Made by a program: the position numbers and the translations under genes. Below, piece after piece: positions 28,418 through 35,406 of a DNA stretch of 64,000 nt (positions are counted from its first letter, which is position 1; each line of letters opens with the position of its first letter). Below the pieces are notes generated by a model that was given only the letters and a program-made list of their open reading frames with translations, was not told the DNA's origin and did not search any database. The DNA is taken from NCBI GenBank assembly GCA_943846715.1, contig OX044356.1:1-64000 (forward strand). Reading direction: 5' to 3'. The stretch comes from TMED14 sp002378565 (GTDB lineage: Bacteria; Bacteroidota; Bacteroidia; Flavobacteriales; Schleiferiaceae).

Positions 28418-29419
28418 ATGGACACACTTCCTCTTGTCGTAGACATCCATACCCATATTTTGCCAGAAACCATGCCAAATTGGGCATCAAAATTCGGCTA
28501 TGGGGGCTTCATCCATCTGGATCATCATTGCCCTGGTTGCGCAAAGATGTACAAGGACTCCACCTTCTTTCGAGAAGTGGAGGCCAACTGCTGGGATCCG
28601 TCCACTCGCATCCACGAATGTGATCAACAAGGGGTAGGGATGCAGGTTTTAAGCACGGTGCCCGTGATGTTCTCTTATTGGGCAAAACCCCAAGACACCC
28701 TGGACCTATCCATGTTCCTCAACGACCACATTGCAGAGATTGTGAAGAGCTATCCCGGTCGCTTTGAAGGTCTGGGAACCCTGCCTATGCAAGCCCCTGA
28801 CCTGGCCATCAAAGAGCTAGAGCGCTGCAAGGCCATCGGTCTCAAGGGCGTCCAAATCGGCTCCCACATCAACCAATGGAATTTGAATGCCCCTGAGCTG
28901 TTCCCTGTATTCCAAGCCTGTGAAGCCCTAGGCATGGCAGTTTTTGTGCACCCTTGGGACATGATGGCAAAAGCAAGCATGCCCGATTACTGGCTGCCAT
29001 GGCTGGTAGGTATGCCAGCAGAAAGTTCATTGGCACTGAGCTCCCTCATCTTTGGTGGGGTCTTTGAGCGCTTGCCAAATTTGCGCGTGGCCGTTGCGCA
29101 TGGTGGGGGTTCCTTCCCCGCAACCCTAGGTCGCATACAACATGGCTTTGATGTCCGGCCTGACCTCTGTGCAGTTGACAACGACAAGCCACCCACATCC
29201 TACATGGGAAAATTCTGGTTGGACTCCCTGGTCCATGACCCCCGCATGTTGGACATGATCGTAGACACCGTAGGAGAAAATCGGGTTGCTGTTGGCTCCG
29301 ATTACCCCTTCCCTTTGGGTGAGCACGAACCGGGCAAACTGGTCCGAAACATGCCATGGGCGGATGGGAAAAAAGCAAAAATTTTAGCGGCCAATGCCCT
29401 TGAATGGCTCAATGGCTGA
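28418..29419 (+). CDS. 2-amino-3-carboxymuconate-6-semialdehyde decarboxylase (ACMSD)
   Basis: Zinc-dependent amidohydrolase-fold decarboxylase of the kynurenine pathway. It diverts aminocarboxymuconate semialdehyde away from quinolinate/NAD towards full degradation. Start chosen at ATG 28418 (MDTLPLVVDIHTH). The product is 333 residues. Metal ligands H11 and H13 in the HxH motif, a later His in FVHPWD, the AHGGGSFP motif and the catalytic Asp in GSDYPFPLG are visible. Its substrate is the product of the dioxygenase encoded at 30,071-30,598. The last 11 bases overlap the convergent regulator gene. Confidence 0.92.
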   Translation: MDTLPLVVDIHTHILPETMPNWASKFGYGGFIHLDHHCPGCAKMYKDSTFFREVEANCWDPSTRIHECDQQGVGMQVLSTVPVMFSYWAKPQDTLDLSMFLNDHIAEIVKSYPGRFEGLGTLPMQAPDLAIKELERCKAIGLKGVQIGSHINQWNLNAPELFPVFQACEALGMAVFVHPWDMMAKASMPDYWLPWLVGMPAESSLALSSLIFGGVFERLPNLRVAVAHGGGSFPATLGRIQHGFDVRPDLCAVDNDKPPTSYMGKFWLDSLVHDPRMLDMIVDTVGENRVAVGSDYPFPLGEHEPGKLVRNMPWADGKKAKILAANALEWLNG

Positions 29420-30068
29420 GTGACACGTGAAGCTGCTTGGCTTCCACCTCACTGAAGGCAATAGACTGGCCATGTACTTGCATCACTTGACGCCCTTGTT
29501 TGTCTTTGCCCACCTTGACCAACTCACTGCCAAGCGACACCTTCGCTGCGTTGAGCTTTGCCAACAAATCTTGGTTGTCTGCGGCAGCAACCAAGGTGAA
29601 TGAATCACCCGATTTTGCTGCAAAGAAGGTGGTTCCCCCTGTGGGCTGAATGGTCAGGTCATGGGAAGGAATGGGGTCACCATGCGGGTCGATGGTAGGG
29701 TCCCCTAGGAATCGACCAAGCCTTGCAATGAGTTCACTGGAACGCACATGCTCCAATTGCTCAGCGATGTCATGCACCTTGTCCCAGGCAAAGCCTAGGT
29801 GTTCTGACAAAAAGACCTCCCACAAGCGGTGGTTTCGAAGCAATTGAATGGCCTTGTGTTGGCCAATTTCAGTCAAGGAAATGCCACCGTATTTCACATA
29901 GTTCACCAAGCCTTTGCCATCCAGTTTTTGCACCATAGCGGTCACCGAAGGCGCAGCCAATTTGAGGTGCTTTGCCAGTGCGTTGGTGCCAACCTGACCC
30001 TTGTCGTCGGCCAACTTGTCAATGGCCTTGAGGTAATCTTCCTCGTTGCGGGTGAGTTGATCATTCAT
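29409..30068 (-). CDS. DtxR/MntR-family metal-dependent transcriptional regulator
   Basis: Fe(II)- or Mn(II)-responsive repressor. It has 219 residues. The winged helix-turn-helix is at about 5-65 (NEEDYLKAIDKLADD, TNALAKHLKLAAPSVTAMVQ). The dimerisation/metal domain is at about 70-140 (LWEVFLSEHLGFAWDKVHDIAEQLEH, GDPTIDPHGDPIP). A C-terminal FeoA/SH3-like domain completes the long DtxR architecture. It starts 2 bases after the stop of the iron-dependent HAAO gene, so the two are co-transcribed. Control of iron- or manganese-related genes elsewhere is the usual role; a link to the adjoining dioxygenase is inferred from position only. Confidence 0.93.
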   Translation of the reverse strand: MNDQLTRNEEDYLKAIDKLADDKGQVGTNALAKHLKLAAPSVTAMVQKLDGKGLVNYVKYGGISLTEIGQHKAIQLLRNHRLWEVFLSEHLGFAWDKVHDIAEQLEHVRSSELIARLGRFLGDPTIDPHGDPIPSHDLTIQPTGGTTFFAAKSGDSFTLVAAADNQDLLAKLNAAKVSLGSELVKVGKDKQGRQVMQVHGQSIAFSEVEAKQLHVSLSH

Positions 30069-30070
30069 GA

Positions 30071-30598
30071 TCAGTCGGTGAACCGCGAATCCGTTGCCAT
30101 AACGGTGCTACACTGATCACAGGTTCGCTTGTTGACATCGTGGTAGTAGTCGCGGAAATGCGGTTGAAAATCGACCTCCACATCCTTCAACTCAAAATGC
30201 ACCTCATGAAGCTTGTGGTTGCAGCTTTCGCAGTACCATGCCAGGCCATCGATGAAGCCTTTACCTGCTCTTGTGCGCTCCACCACCAGCCCAACGCTGC
30301 CTGCTTCCCGAATGGGGGAGTGCGGCGTATTCGCTGGCACAATCATCATGTCACCTGATTCGAGCACATGGTCCACGGGCTGGCCATTTTCCTGTGTTCT
30401 GACCGTGATGCGTCCCTCAAGTTGGTAGAAAAACTCCTCGGTTTCATTGAGGTGGTAATCCTTCCTTGCGTTAGGTCCAGCGACCACCATCACAATGAAG
30501 TCTTCTGCATCAGGGGTGAGGTTCTTGTTGCCCACAGGGGGCTTGAGTTGATCGCGATTGGCGTCCAACCAGCGTTGAAAGTTGAAAGGTTTGATCAT
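30071..30598 (-). CDS. 3-hydroxyanthranilate 3,4-dioxygenase
   Basis: Non-haem Fe(II) cupin enzyme that opens the ring of 3-hydroxyanthranilate with O2, giving the substrate of ACMSD. It has 175 residues. Iron ligands H49, E55 (YHLNETEEF) and H93 (TPHSP) are present. The bacterial-type C-terminal rubredoxin-like metal site is complete with C123, C126, C160 and C163 (CESC, CDQC). A TACCTTTG box lies 4 bases before the ATG, so the transcript is nearly leaderless. It is first in a two-gene unit with the DtxR-type regulator. The other kynurenine-pathway genes are not in the window. Confidence 0.95.
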   Translation of the reverse strand: MIKPFNFQRWLDANRDQLKPPVGNKNLTPDAEDFIVMVVAGPNARKDYHLNETEEFFYQLEGRITVRTQENGQPVDHVLESGDMMIVPANTPHSPIREAGSVGLVVERTRAGKGFIDGLAWYCESCNHKLHEVHFELKDVEVDFQPHFRDYYHDVNKRTCDQCSTVMATDSRFTD

Positions 30599-30602
30599 GA
30601 AT

Positions 30603-30610
30603 CAAAGGTA
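30603..30610 (-). promoter_or_regulatory. -7 box of HAAO-dtxR unit
   Basis: TACCTTTG on the minus strand (30610-30603) matches TAnnTTTG and ends 4 bases before the start codon. No -33 element at the standard 19-21 base spacing is obvious, so strength may depend on an activator or the box may be imperfectly assigned. Confidence 0.45.
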
Positions 30611-30680
30611 AGACATCCAAGCAAAGCACCCACCCCATCCGTAGGATGGACCTTCGGCGGGGTAAAGATTTTTAAAAAAT

Positions 30681-30725
30681 ATAGTACCTTGTGTTGCATA
30701 GTACCATGTTTAGGACATATCTTTG
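30681..30725 (+). promoter_or_regulatory. padR-pspC promoter with direct repeat operator candidate
   Basis: The -7 box TATCTTTG (30718-30725) lies 5 bases before the PadR ATG, with TTG (30694-30696) 21 bases upstream as -33. Two exact copies of ATAGTACC, at 30681-30688 and 30698-30705, are spaced 17 bases start to start and flank the -33 element. PadR proteins commonly repress their own promoter, so these repeats are candidate operator half-sites. Confidence 0.55.
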
Positions 30726-30730
30726 CCCTG

Positions 30731-31060
30731 ATGAAAACAGACAATGCACGCGCACAAATGCGCAAAGGCGCACTGGAACTCTGTGTTCTTAGGGTTGTCA
30801 AGCGTGGCGAAGCCTACGCCTCCGACATATCTAAAGCACTCAAAGCTGCTGACCTCCTTGTAGTGGAAGGCACCCTGTACCCCTTGCTTGCCCGGCTAAA
30901 AAATGCCGGCTGGCTCGCCTACCGATGGGAAGAATCTTCCTCCGGACCCCCTCGTAAATACTACAAGCTAACCGACAACGGCAGCCAACTCCTCGATAGC
31001 CTCAACGGCGAATGGGACCAGTTTGTAAACGCCGTCAACTCCCTGAAAAACCCCACATGA
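30731..31060 (+). CDS. PadR-family transcriptional regulator
   Basis: A 109-residue winged helix regulator. Start chosen at ATG 30731 (MKTDNARAQMRKGALELCVL), five bases after the -7 box. Family motifs are GALELCVLRVVKRGEAYASDI, VVEGTLYPLLARLKNAGWL and GPPRKYYKLTDNG. The stop codon overlaps the next ATG (ATGA), coupling it to the PspC-domain protein. This PadR-PspC pairing is common in Bacteroidota, where it is thought to respond to envelope stress. Autoregulation through the ATAGTACC repeats is inferred. Confidence 0.92.
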   Translation: MKTDNARAQMRKGALELCVLRVVKRGEAYASDISKALKAADLLVVEGTLYPLLARLKNAGWLAYRWEESSSGPPRKYYKLTDNGSQLLDSLNGEWDQFVNAVNSLKNPT

Positions 31061-32766
31061 AACCAACCATTGACATCAACTTAGGCGGCATGCTCTTCCA
31101 TTTGGACGACGACGCCTACAAGGCACTTCAGTCCTACTTGAAGGCTCTGGATAAACATTTACAAACGGTTGATGGCCGTCAGGAAATCCTCTCGGACATC
31201 GAATCCCGCATCGCTGAATTGCTCACTGAACGTCTGGCTAGCACCCGCCAAGTGGTTAGCATGTTAGACGTGGACGCCGTCAAGGAAACCCTTGGCAGCC
31301 CATCAGAATTTGGCCCTGACCCGGTAGATGAACCCTCACAGGGCTACAGCGAACCCCATGACCCATCAGCCCGGTCAAAGCGTCCATACCGGCGCCTGTA
31401 CAGGGATGATCAAGATCGTGTCGTTGGTGGCGTTGCTTCTGGTATTGCTGCCTTTTTCAACTGGGACCCCTTGGTCTTGCGGGTCCTCTTTTTGCTTCTG
31501 CTCTTCACAGGCGGCGGCGTACTGCTCTACATCATCCTTTGGGTCTTGATGCCAAAGGCGGTTACAACGGCAGAAAGGTTGGCCATGCGGGGGGAGCCCG
31601 TCACGGTTGAAACCATCCGAAACAAGGTTGAAACCGAATTTGACAAAGTAAAAAACAGCATGGATGACATGGATGTCAAGGGCAGGTTCTCTCGCGGAGC
31701 CCGACGCACCAGCTCTGTGCTGGGACGCATCCTGCGTGTCTGTGCACGCATCATCATAGGCTTTGTGTCCGTTGCCCTGTTGGTTACCGCCATTGCGATT
31801 GGCACCGTGGCATTGAATTTCCTTATTGGTGATGGATCCGTTATCAGTGAGTCTGGCAAGCTTTCTGAACTGAGCGAGGTGATCATGCCAGCAGGCTACT
31901 CCATGACCTACTTGTGGATCATGACCATCTTGGTGCTTTCTGGCCCCATCATCTTCATTATTCTGCTGAATTTGCGTGCCTTTTTTGGCATGCGTTACAA
32001 CCGACCCTCTTCACGCATGCTTGGTGGATTTGGGATGTTGGCCACCTTGATTGGCCTGTTGATGGCCATGGTCAGTGGCATCAAAGTTGCCACGGAATTC
32101 AATGTAGACGCTAGCCATTTGCAAACGGTTAACATGCCTGAGTCAGTCAAAACCTGGGAACTCAGCGTGGCTGATATCATGCTGAAAGACCCCGACTTCT
32201 CCCTGCACATTGGCACCAATGAAGATGGCGCAAAGCTTCACACGAACAGTGAAGGCGGCAACTTCAACCTGGACATCACACCGGGTCGCGTGCGCATCAA
32301 CGGCAAGCACATGGATGAGGATTACTGGGATGAAAGCAATTGGGATGAATCATTCCGCGGTTGGTGGTACCTCAAAGATGACAGGGCCTTTTTCAACAAC
32401 GTGGAAGTGGACGTTCGCCCCGCCCGTCAAGGGCAAGCCAGCCTCACGGTCCGCCGCTACGCAAATGGTCGCAGCCGACGCGATGCCAGCTACCGTGCTA
32501 ACAGCATTAACTACGACCTAACGGTCTCCGATTCAGGTGAGATTGTCTTGAACAGCATGCTGGACTTCCCCACGTCCGATCGTCAGCGAGGACAAAGCGT
32601 GGAAGTGGTTCTCTACCTCCCTGTGGGGCATAGTGTCAACTTTGACACCAGCCTGGAAGACTACCTCTACGATGTCGACAATGTGGTCAACATGTATGAC
32701 GACGAGATGCTCGGCAGGAAATGGATCATGATGCCAGAAGGCCTCACTGAAGTCAAGGCTTACTGA
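31057..32766 (+). CDS. PspC-domain membrane protein
   Basis: Envelope-stress-type membrane protein of 569 residues. Residues 1-100 are a soluble domain (MKPTIDINLGGMLFHLDDDA) that may interact with the regulator. The PspC domain is at about 111-170 (RRLYRDDQDRVVGGVASGIAAFF, then a hydrophobic pair ending LWVLMPKA). Further transmembrane segments follow at about 230-350. The last 200 residues form a beta-rich domain with many Asp and Trp (VRINGKHMDEDYWDESNWDE). The start at 31057 overlaps the PadR stop; a shorter upstream extension is possible but unlikely. It is translationally coupled to PadR. Confidence 0.9.
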   Translation: MKPTIDINLGGMLFHLDDDAYKALQSYLKALDKHLQTVDGRQEILSDIESRIAELLTERLASTRQVVSMLDVDAVKETLGSPSEFGPDPVDEPSQGYSEPHDPSARSKRPYRRLYRDDQDRVVGGVASGIAAFFNWDPLVLRVLFLLLLFTGGGVLLYIILWVLMPKAVTTAERLAMRGEPVTVETIRNKVETEFDKVKNSMDDMDVKGRFSRGARRTSSVLGRILRVCARIIIGFVSVALLVTAIAIGTVALNFLIGDGSVISESGKLSELSEVIMPAGYSMTYLWIMTILVLSGPIIFIILLNLRAFFGMRYNRPSSRMLGGFGMLATLIGLLMAMVSGIKVATEFNVDASHLQTVNMPESVKTWELSVADIMLKDPDFSLHIGTNEDGAKLHTNSEGGNFNLDITPGRVRINGKHMDEDYWDESNWDESFRGWWYLKDDRAFFNNVEVDVRPARQGQASLTVRRYANGRSRRDASYRANSINYDLTVSDSGEIVLNSMLDFPTSDRQRGQSVEVVLYLPVGHSVNFDTSLEDYLYDVDNVVNMYDDEMLGRKWIMMPEGLTEVKAY

Positions 32767-32875
32767 TCGCCTGATTTTTGCATGGTAGCAAGTTGAATCC
32801 GCAGCAAATCAGGGAGCCGTCACTGCCTGCTTCCATCCATTTATTTTGTTGGAAATTTGCTACAACTCTGCAGCC

Positions 32876-34087
32876 ATGATTAACGCCTCACTTGTTGACC
32901 AGTTCCCTATCCTTTCACAAACAGTGAATGGACAGCCACTGGTTTACTTGGACAGTGCTGCCACAACGCAAAAACCCGCTGTGGTCATTGCAGCCATCGT
33001 GGATTACTACGAGCGACTCAATTCGAATGTGCACCGCGGCGCGCACCACCTGAGCCAGCTGTCAACCGACGCCTTTGAGCTCACCCGAAGCAAGTTGCAA
33101 TCCCACCTCCATGCAGCCCATGAGCATGAAATCATTTTCACCAAGGGCACCACGGACAGCATCAACTTGGTGGCCCATGGCTTCCGCTCCTTCTTGAGTG
33201 AGGGCGATGAGATTTTGGTTTCTGAGATGGCGCACCACAGCAATTTGGTGCCATGGCAAATCACCGCAAAGCTTACAGGCGCCACCCTGAGAATCATTCC
33301 CATGACCCCAGAGGGAGAGATGGACCTGTCAGCCTATGAAAACTTGCTCAGCAAGCACACCAAGTTGGTTGCCTTCAGTCACATCAGCAATGCCCTTGGA
33401 AGCATCAATCCCGTGAAAACCCTGACAGACATGGCGCATGCTCATGGGGCAGCGGTGCTGGTGGACGGTGCGCAAGCTCTGCCGCATACCCTGGTGGATG
33501 TGCAGGATTTGGGCGTGGATTTTTATGCGGCATCGGCACACAAAATGTACGGTCCCACAGGCATTGGCATGCTCTATGGCCGCAGTGAATGGCTCAACAA
33601 ACTCCCGCCATACCAGGGTGGTGGCGAGATGATCGCTGAGGTGTCTGCCACCTCAAGCACTTACGCTGACCTTCCCTACAAATTTGAAGCGGGCACACCC
33701 AACATTGAGGCCGTTATCGCATGGGGCACCGCCATTGACTGGATGAACCAGGTTGGCATAGCAAACATTGAGGCCCATGAAACGGAATTGCTGGCTTATG
33801 GCCATCAATTGTTGGCTGAAATTCCCGGTCTGATCTTGTATGGAAGCCCCCGCCACAAGGCTGCTGTCTTGAGTTTCAACATTGATGGACTGCATCCCTA
33901 CGATGTGGGCACCTTGTTGGACCAGATGGGCATTGCTGTACGCACGGGTCAACACTGCGCTCAACCCATCATGACCTGCCTGCAAGTGCCTGGAACCATC
34001 CGTGCCAGCCTGGCCGTCTACACCCGACGCTCTGATCTTGAAGCCCTGGCTTCAGGCCTCAAGCGCGCCATCAACGCATTGACCTGA
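32876..34087 (+). CDS. sufS: SufS cysteine desulfurase
   Basis: PLP enzyme that extracts sulfur from cysteine for Fe-S cluster assembly. It has 403 residues from the ATG at 32876 (MINASLVDQFPILSQTVNG). Key residues seen: H121 in EMAHHSN, D197 in VLVDGAQ, the PLP lysine K223 in SAHKMYGPTGIG, and the catalytic C361 in RTGQHCAQP, with the short group II loop. It heads a cluster with sufE (1-base gap), a SufT-like gene and DUF2480. The scaffold genes sufBCD are not in the window. Confidence 0.95.
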   Translation: MINASLVDQFPILSQTVNGQPLVYLDSAATTQKPAVVIAAIVDYYERLNSNVHRGAHHLSQLSTDAFELTRSKLQSHLHAAHEHEIIFTKGTTDSINLVAHGFRSFLSEGDEILVSEMAHHSNLVPWQITAKLTGATLRIIPMTPEGEMDLSAYENLLSKHTKLVAFSHISNALGSINPVKTLTDMAHAHGAAVLVDGAQALPHTLVDVQDLGVDFYAASAHKMYGPTGIGMLYGRSEWLNKLPPYQGGGEMIAEVSATSSTYADLPYKFEAGTPNIEAVIAWGTAIDWMNQVGIANIEAHETELLAYGHQLLAEIPGLILYGSPRHKAAVLSFNIDGLHPYDVGTLLDQMGIAVRTGQHCAQPIMTCLQVPGTIRASLAVYTRRSDLEALASGLKRAINALT

Positions 34088-34088
34088 T

Positions 34089-34520
34089 ATGGCATCGATT
34101 GACGACATCACTGCAGACATTGTTGAGGACTTTGAGGTCTTTGACAACTGGATGGACAAGTATGAGTTCATCATTGACATGAGCAAGTCCCTTGCCCCGA
34201 TGCCTGCAGAGAAAAAACAAGACATCAACTTGATCAAGGGCTGTCAATCACAAGTATGGCTTGATGTGCAGCTGGATGACAAGGGCTTGATGCTTTGCCA
34301 TGCTGATGCGGACGCCATCATCACCAAGGGCATGATTGCCTTGCTGCTGAAACCCGTTCAAGGCCAGAAGCCTGCCGATGTGGCCGCATGCACCTACGAT
34401 TTTCTCACAACAATAGGCCTGAGTCAGCACCTGTCGCCCACCCGGGCCAATGGTTTGCTGAGCATGGTCAAACAAATCCGGATGTATGGCATTGCCATGC
34501 AAGCCACCTCCCGACCATGA
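34089..34520 (+). CDS. sufE: SufE sulfur acceptor protein
   Basis: Accepts persulfide sulfur from SufS and hands it to the SufBCD scaffold. It has 143 residues, with the acceptor cysteine C52 in the conserved IKGCQSQVWL segment. ADADAIITKGMIALLL and the C-terminal SPTRANGLLSMVKQI helix match the family. Start one base after the sufS stop; its stop overlaps the start of the SufT-like gene (ATGA), so the cluster is translationally coupled. Confidence 0.95.
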   Translation: MASIDDITADIVEDFEVFDNWMDKYEFIIDMSKSLAPMPAEKKQDINLIKGCQSQVWLDVQLDDKGLMLCHADADAIITKGMIALLLKPVQGQKPADVAACTYDFLTTIGLSQHLSPTRANGLLSMVKQIRMYGIAMQATSRP

Positions 34521-34837
34521 AAGACGAACAAATGCAAAGCCTTGGTGATCAAACCATTGATGTCCTAAAAAACATCTTTGACCCAGAAATCCCTGTGGAT
34601 ATTTACCAATTGGGGCTGATCTATGATGTGCAAGTATCTGAGGATGCGGACATCCATATTTTGATGACCCTCACCTCGCCTAACTGCCCCGTGGCAGAGT
34701 CCATGCCTGAGGAGGTGAAGCAGCGAGTTGCCAGCCTCCCTGACGCTAAAGAGGTAGAGGTAGAGATCACCTTTGACCCCCCGTGGACCAAGGACATGAT
34801 GAGTGAGGAAGCCCGCCTTGAATTAGGCATGTTATAA
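34517..34837 (+). CDS. SufT/MIP18-like (DUF59) Fe-S assembly protein
   Basis: A 106-residue DUF59 protein, expected to assist Fe-S cluster maturation or transfer. The family core is complete: IFDPEIPVDIYQLGLIYDV, LTLTSPNCPVAE with C57, and EITFDPPWTKDMMSEEARLELGM. The start at 34517 overlaps the sufE stop. Its position fits the suf clusters of Bacteroidota, where this gene often follows sufE. Confidence 0.92.
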   Translation: MKDEQMQSLGDQTIDVLKNIFDPEIPVDIYQLGLIYDVQVSEDADIHILMTLTSPNCPVAESMPEEVKQRVASLPDAKEVEVEITFDPPWTKDMMSEEARLELGML

Positions 34838-34845
34838 AAGGCACC

Positions 34846-35352
34846 ATGGCAGAAGAAATCATCAATCGCATCGCTCAATCAAACCTCATGGTCTTTGACC
34901 TAGAGGAACTGTGGCCTGCTGGAGGCCTGCATGTCTTTGCCTTATCCCCCCTGGCAACCGATGGCCTTTTTCGTGAAAAAGCGGTTCGCCAATCCCTGGA
35001 TGACATGGATTTGTCCGCTTATGCGGGCCAAGTGGTCTGCATTGAGGGGGCTCAGGACTACATTGTTCCCCAGTGGCTCTGGCCCATGCTGTCTCATGCC
35101 TTGGCTCATGCCAAATTCATTGGCGAGGGCGCAGATGTCATGAGTCAGTACTACACCCATGCCCTGCAAGCCATGGAGCTCAGCCCCTACCAGGACAAAA
35201 AGGTTCTGCTCAAGGGATGTGCCGCGGTGGCGGTGCCACCCTCTGCCTACCTGCAAGCCGCTGCTCAATTAGAAGGCGTAGCCAGCAAGTTGATGTATGG
35301 CGAGGCCTGCTCCAATGTGCCAATTTTCAAGGCGCTGGCCAAAGGGAAATAG
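34846..35352 (+). CDS. DUF2480 family protein
   Basis: A 168-residue protein (MAEEIINRIAQSNLMVFDLEEL; VQWLW-type core IVPQWLWPMLSHALAHA; a conserved KGC in LLKGCAAVAVPPSAYLQAA; C-terminal YGEACSNVPIFKALAK). DUF2480 is conserved in Bacteroidota and regularly sits in suf clusters, as here, 8 bases after the SufT-like gene. Its function is unknown. Two conserved cysteines near the end would suit a role in sulfur or Fe-S handling, but that is inference. Confidence 0.88.
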   Translation: MAEEIINRIAQSNLMVFDLEELWPAGGLHVFALSPLATDGLFREKAVRQSLDDMDLSAYAGQVVCIEGAQDYIVPQWLWPMLSHALAHAKFIGEGADVMSQYYTHALQAMELSPYQDKKVLLKGCAAVAVPPSAYLQAAAQLEGVASKLMYGEACSNVPIFKALAKGK

Positions 35353-35367
35353 GTGCAAATAGGTTGA

Positions 35368-35399
35368 TTTGCATGACCTTGAGGTGAGCCTTACCTTCG
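35368..35399 (+). promoter_or_regulatory. Promoter of the S46 peptidase gene
   Basis: TTTG at 35368-35371, a 20-base spacer and TACCTTCG at 35392-35399 (one mismatch to TAnnTTTG) end 7 bases before the ATG at 35407. The transcript would be leaderless or nearly so. Confidence 0.5.
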
Positions 35400-35406
35400 C
35401 CCCCTT

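Noticed and set aside
28418..30598. Link between the kynurenine-branch genes here and the kynurenine modification of MbnP
   Set aside because: MbnP kynurenine is formed from a protein tryptophan by MbnH; free-tryptophan catabolism genes 30 kb away have no biochemical connection to it.
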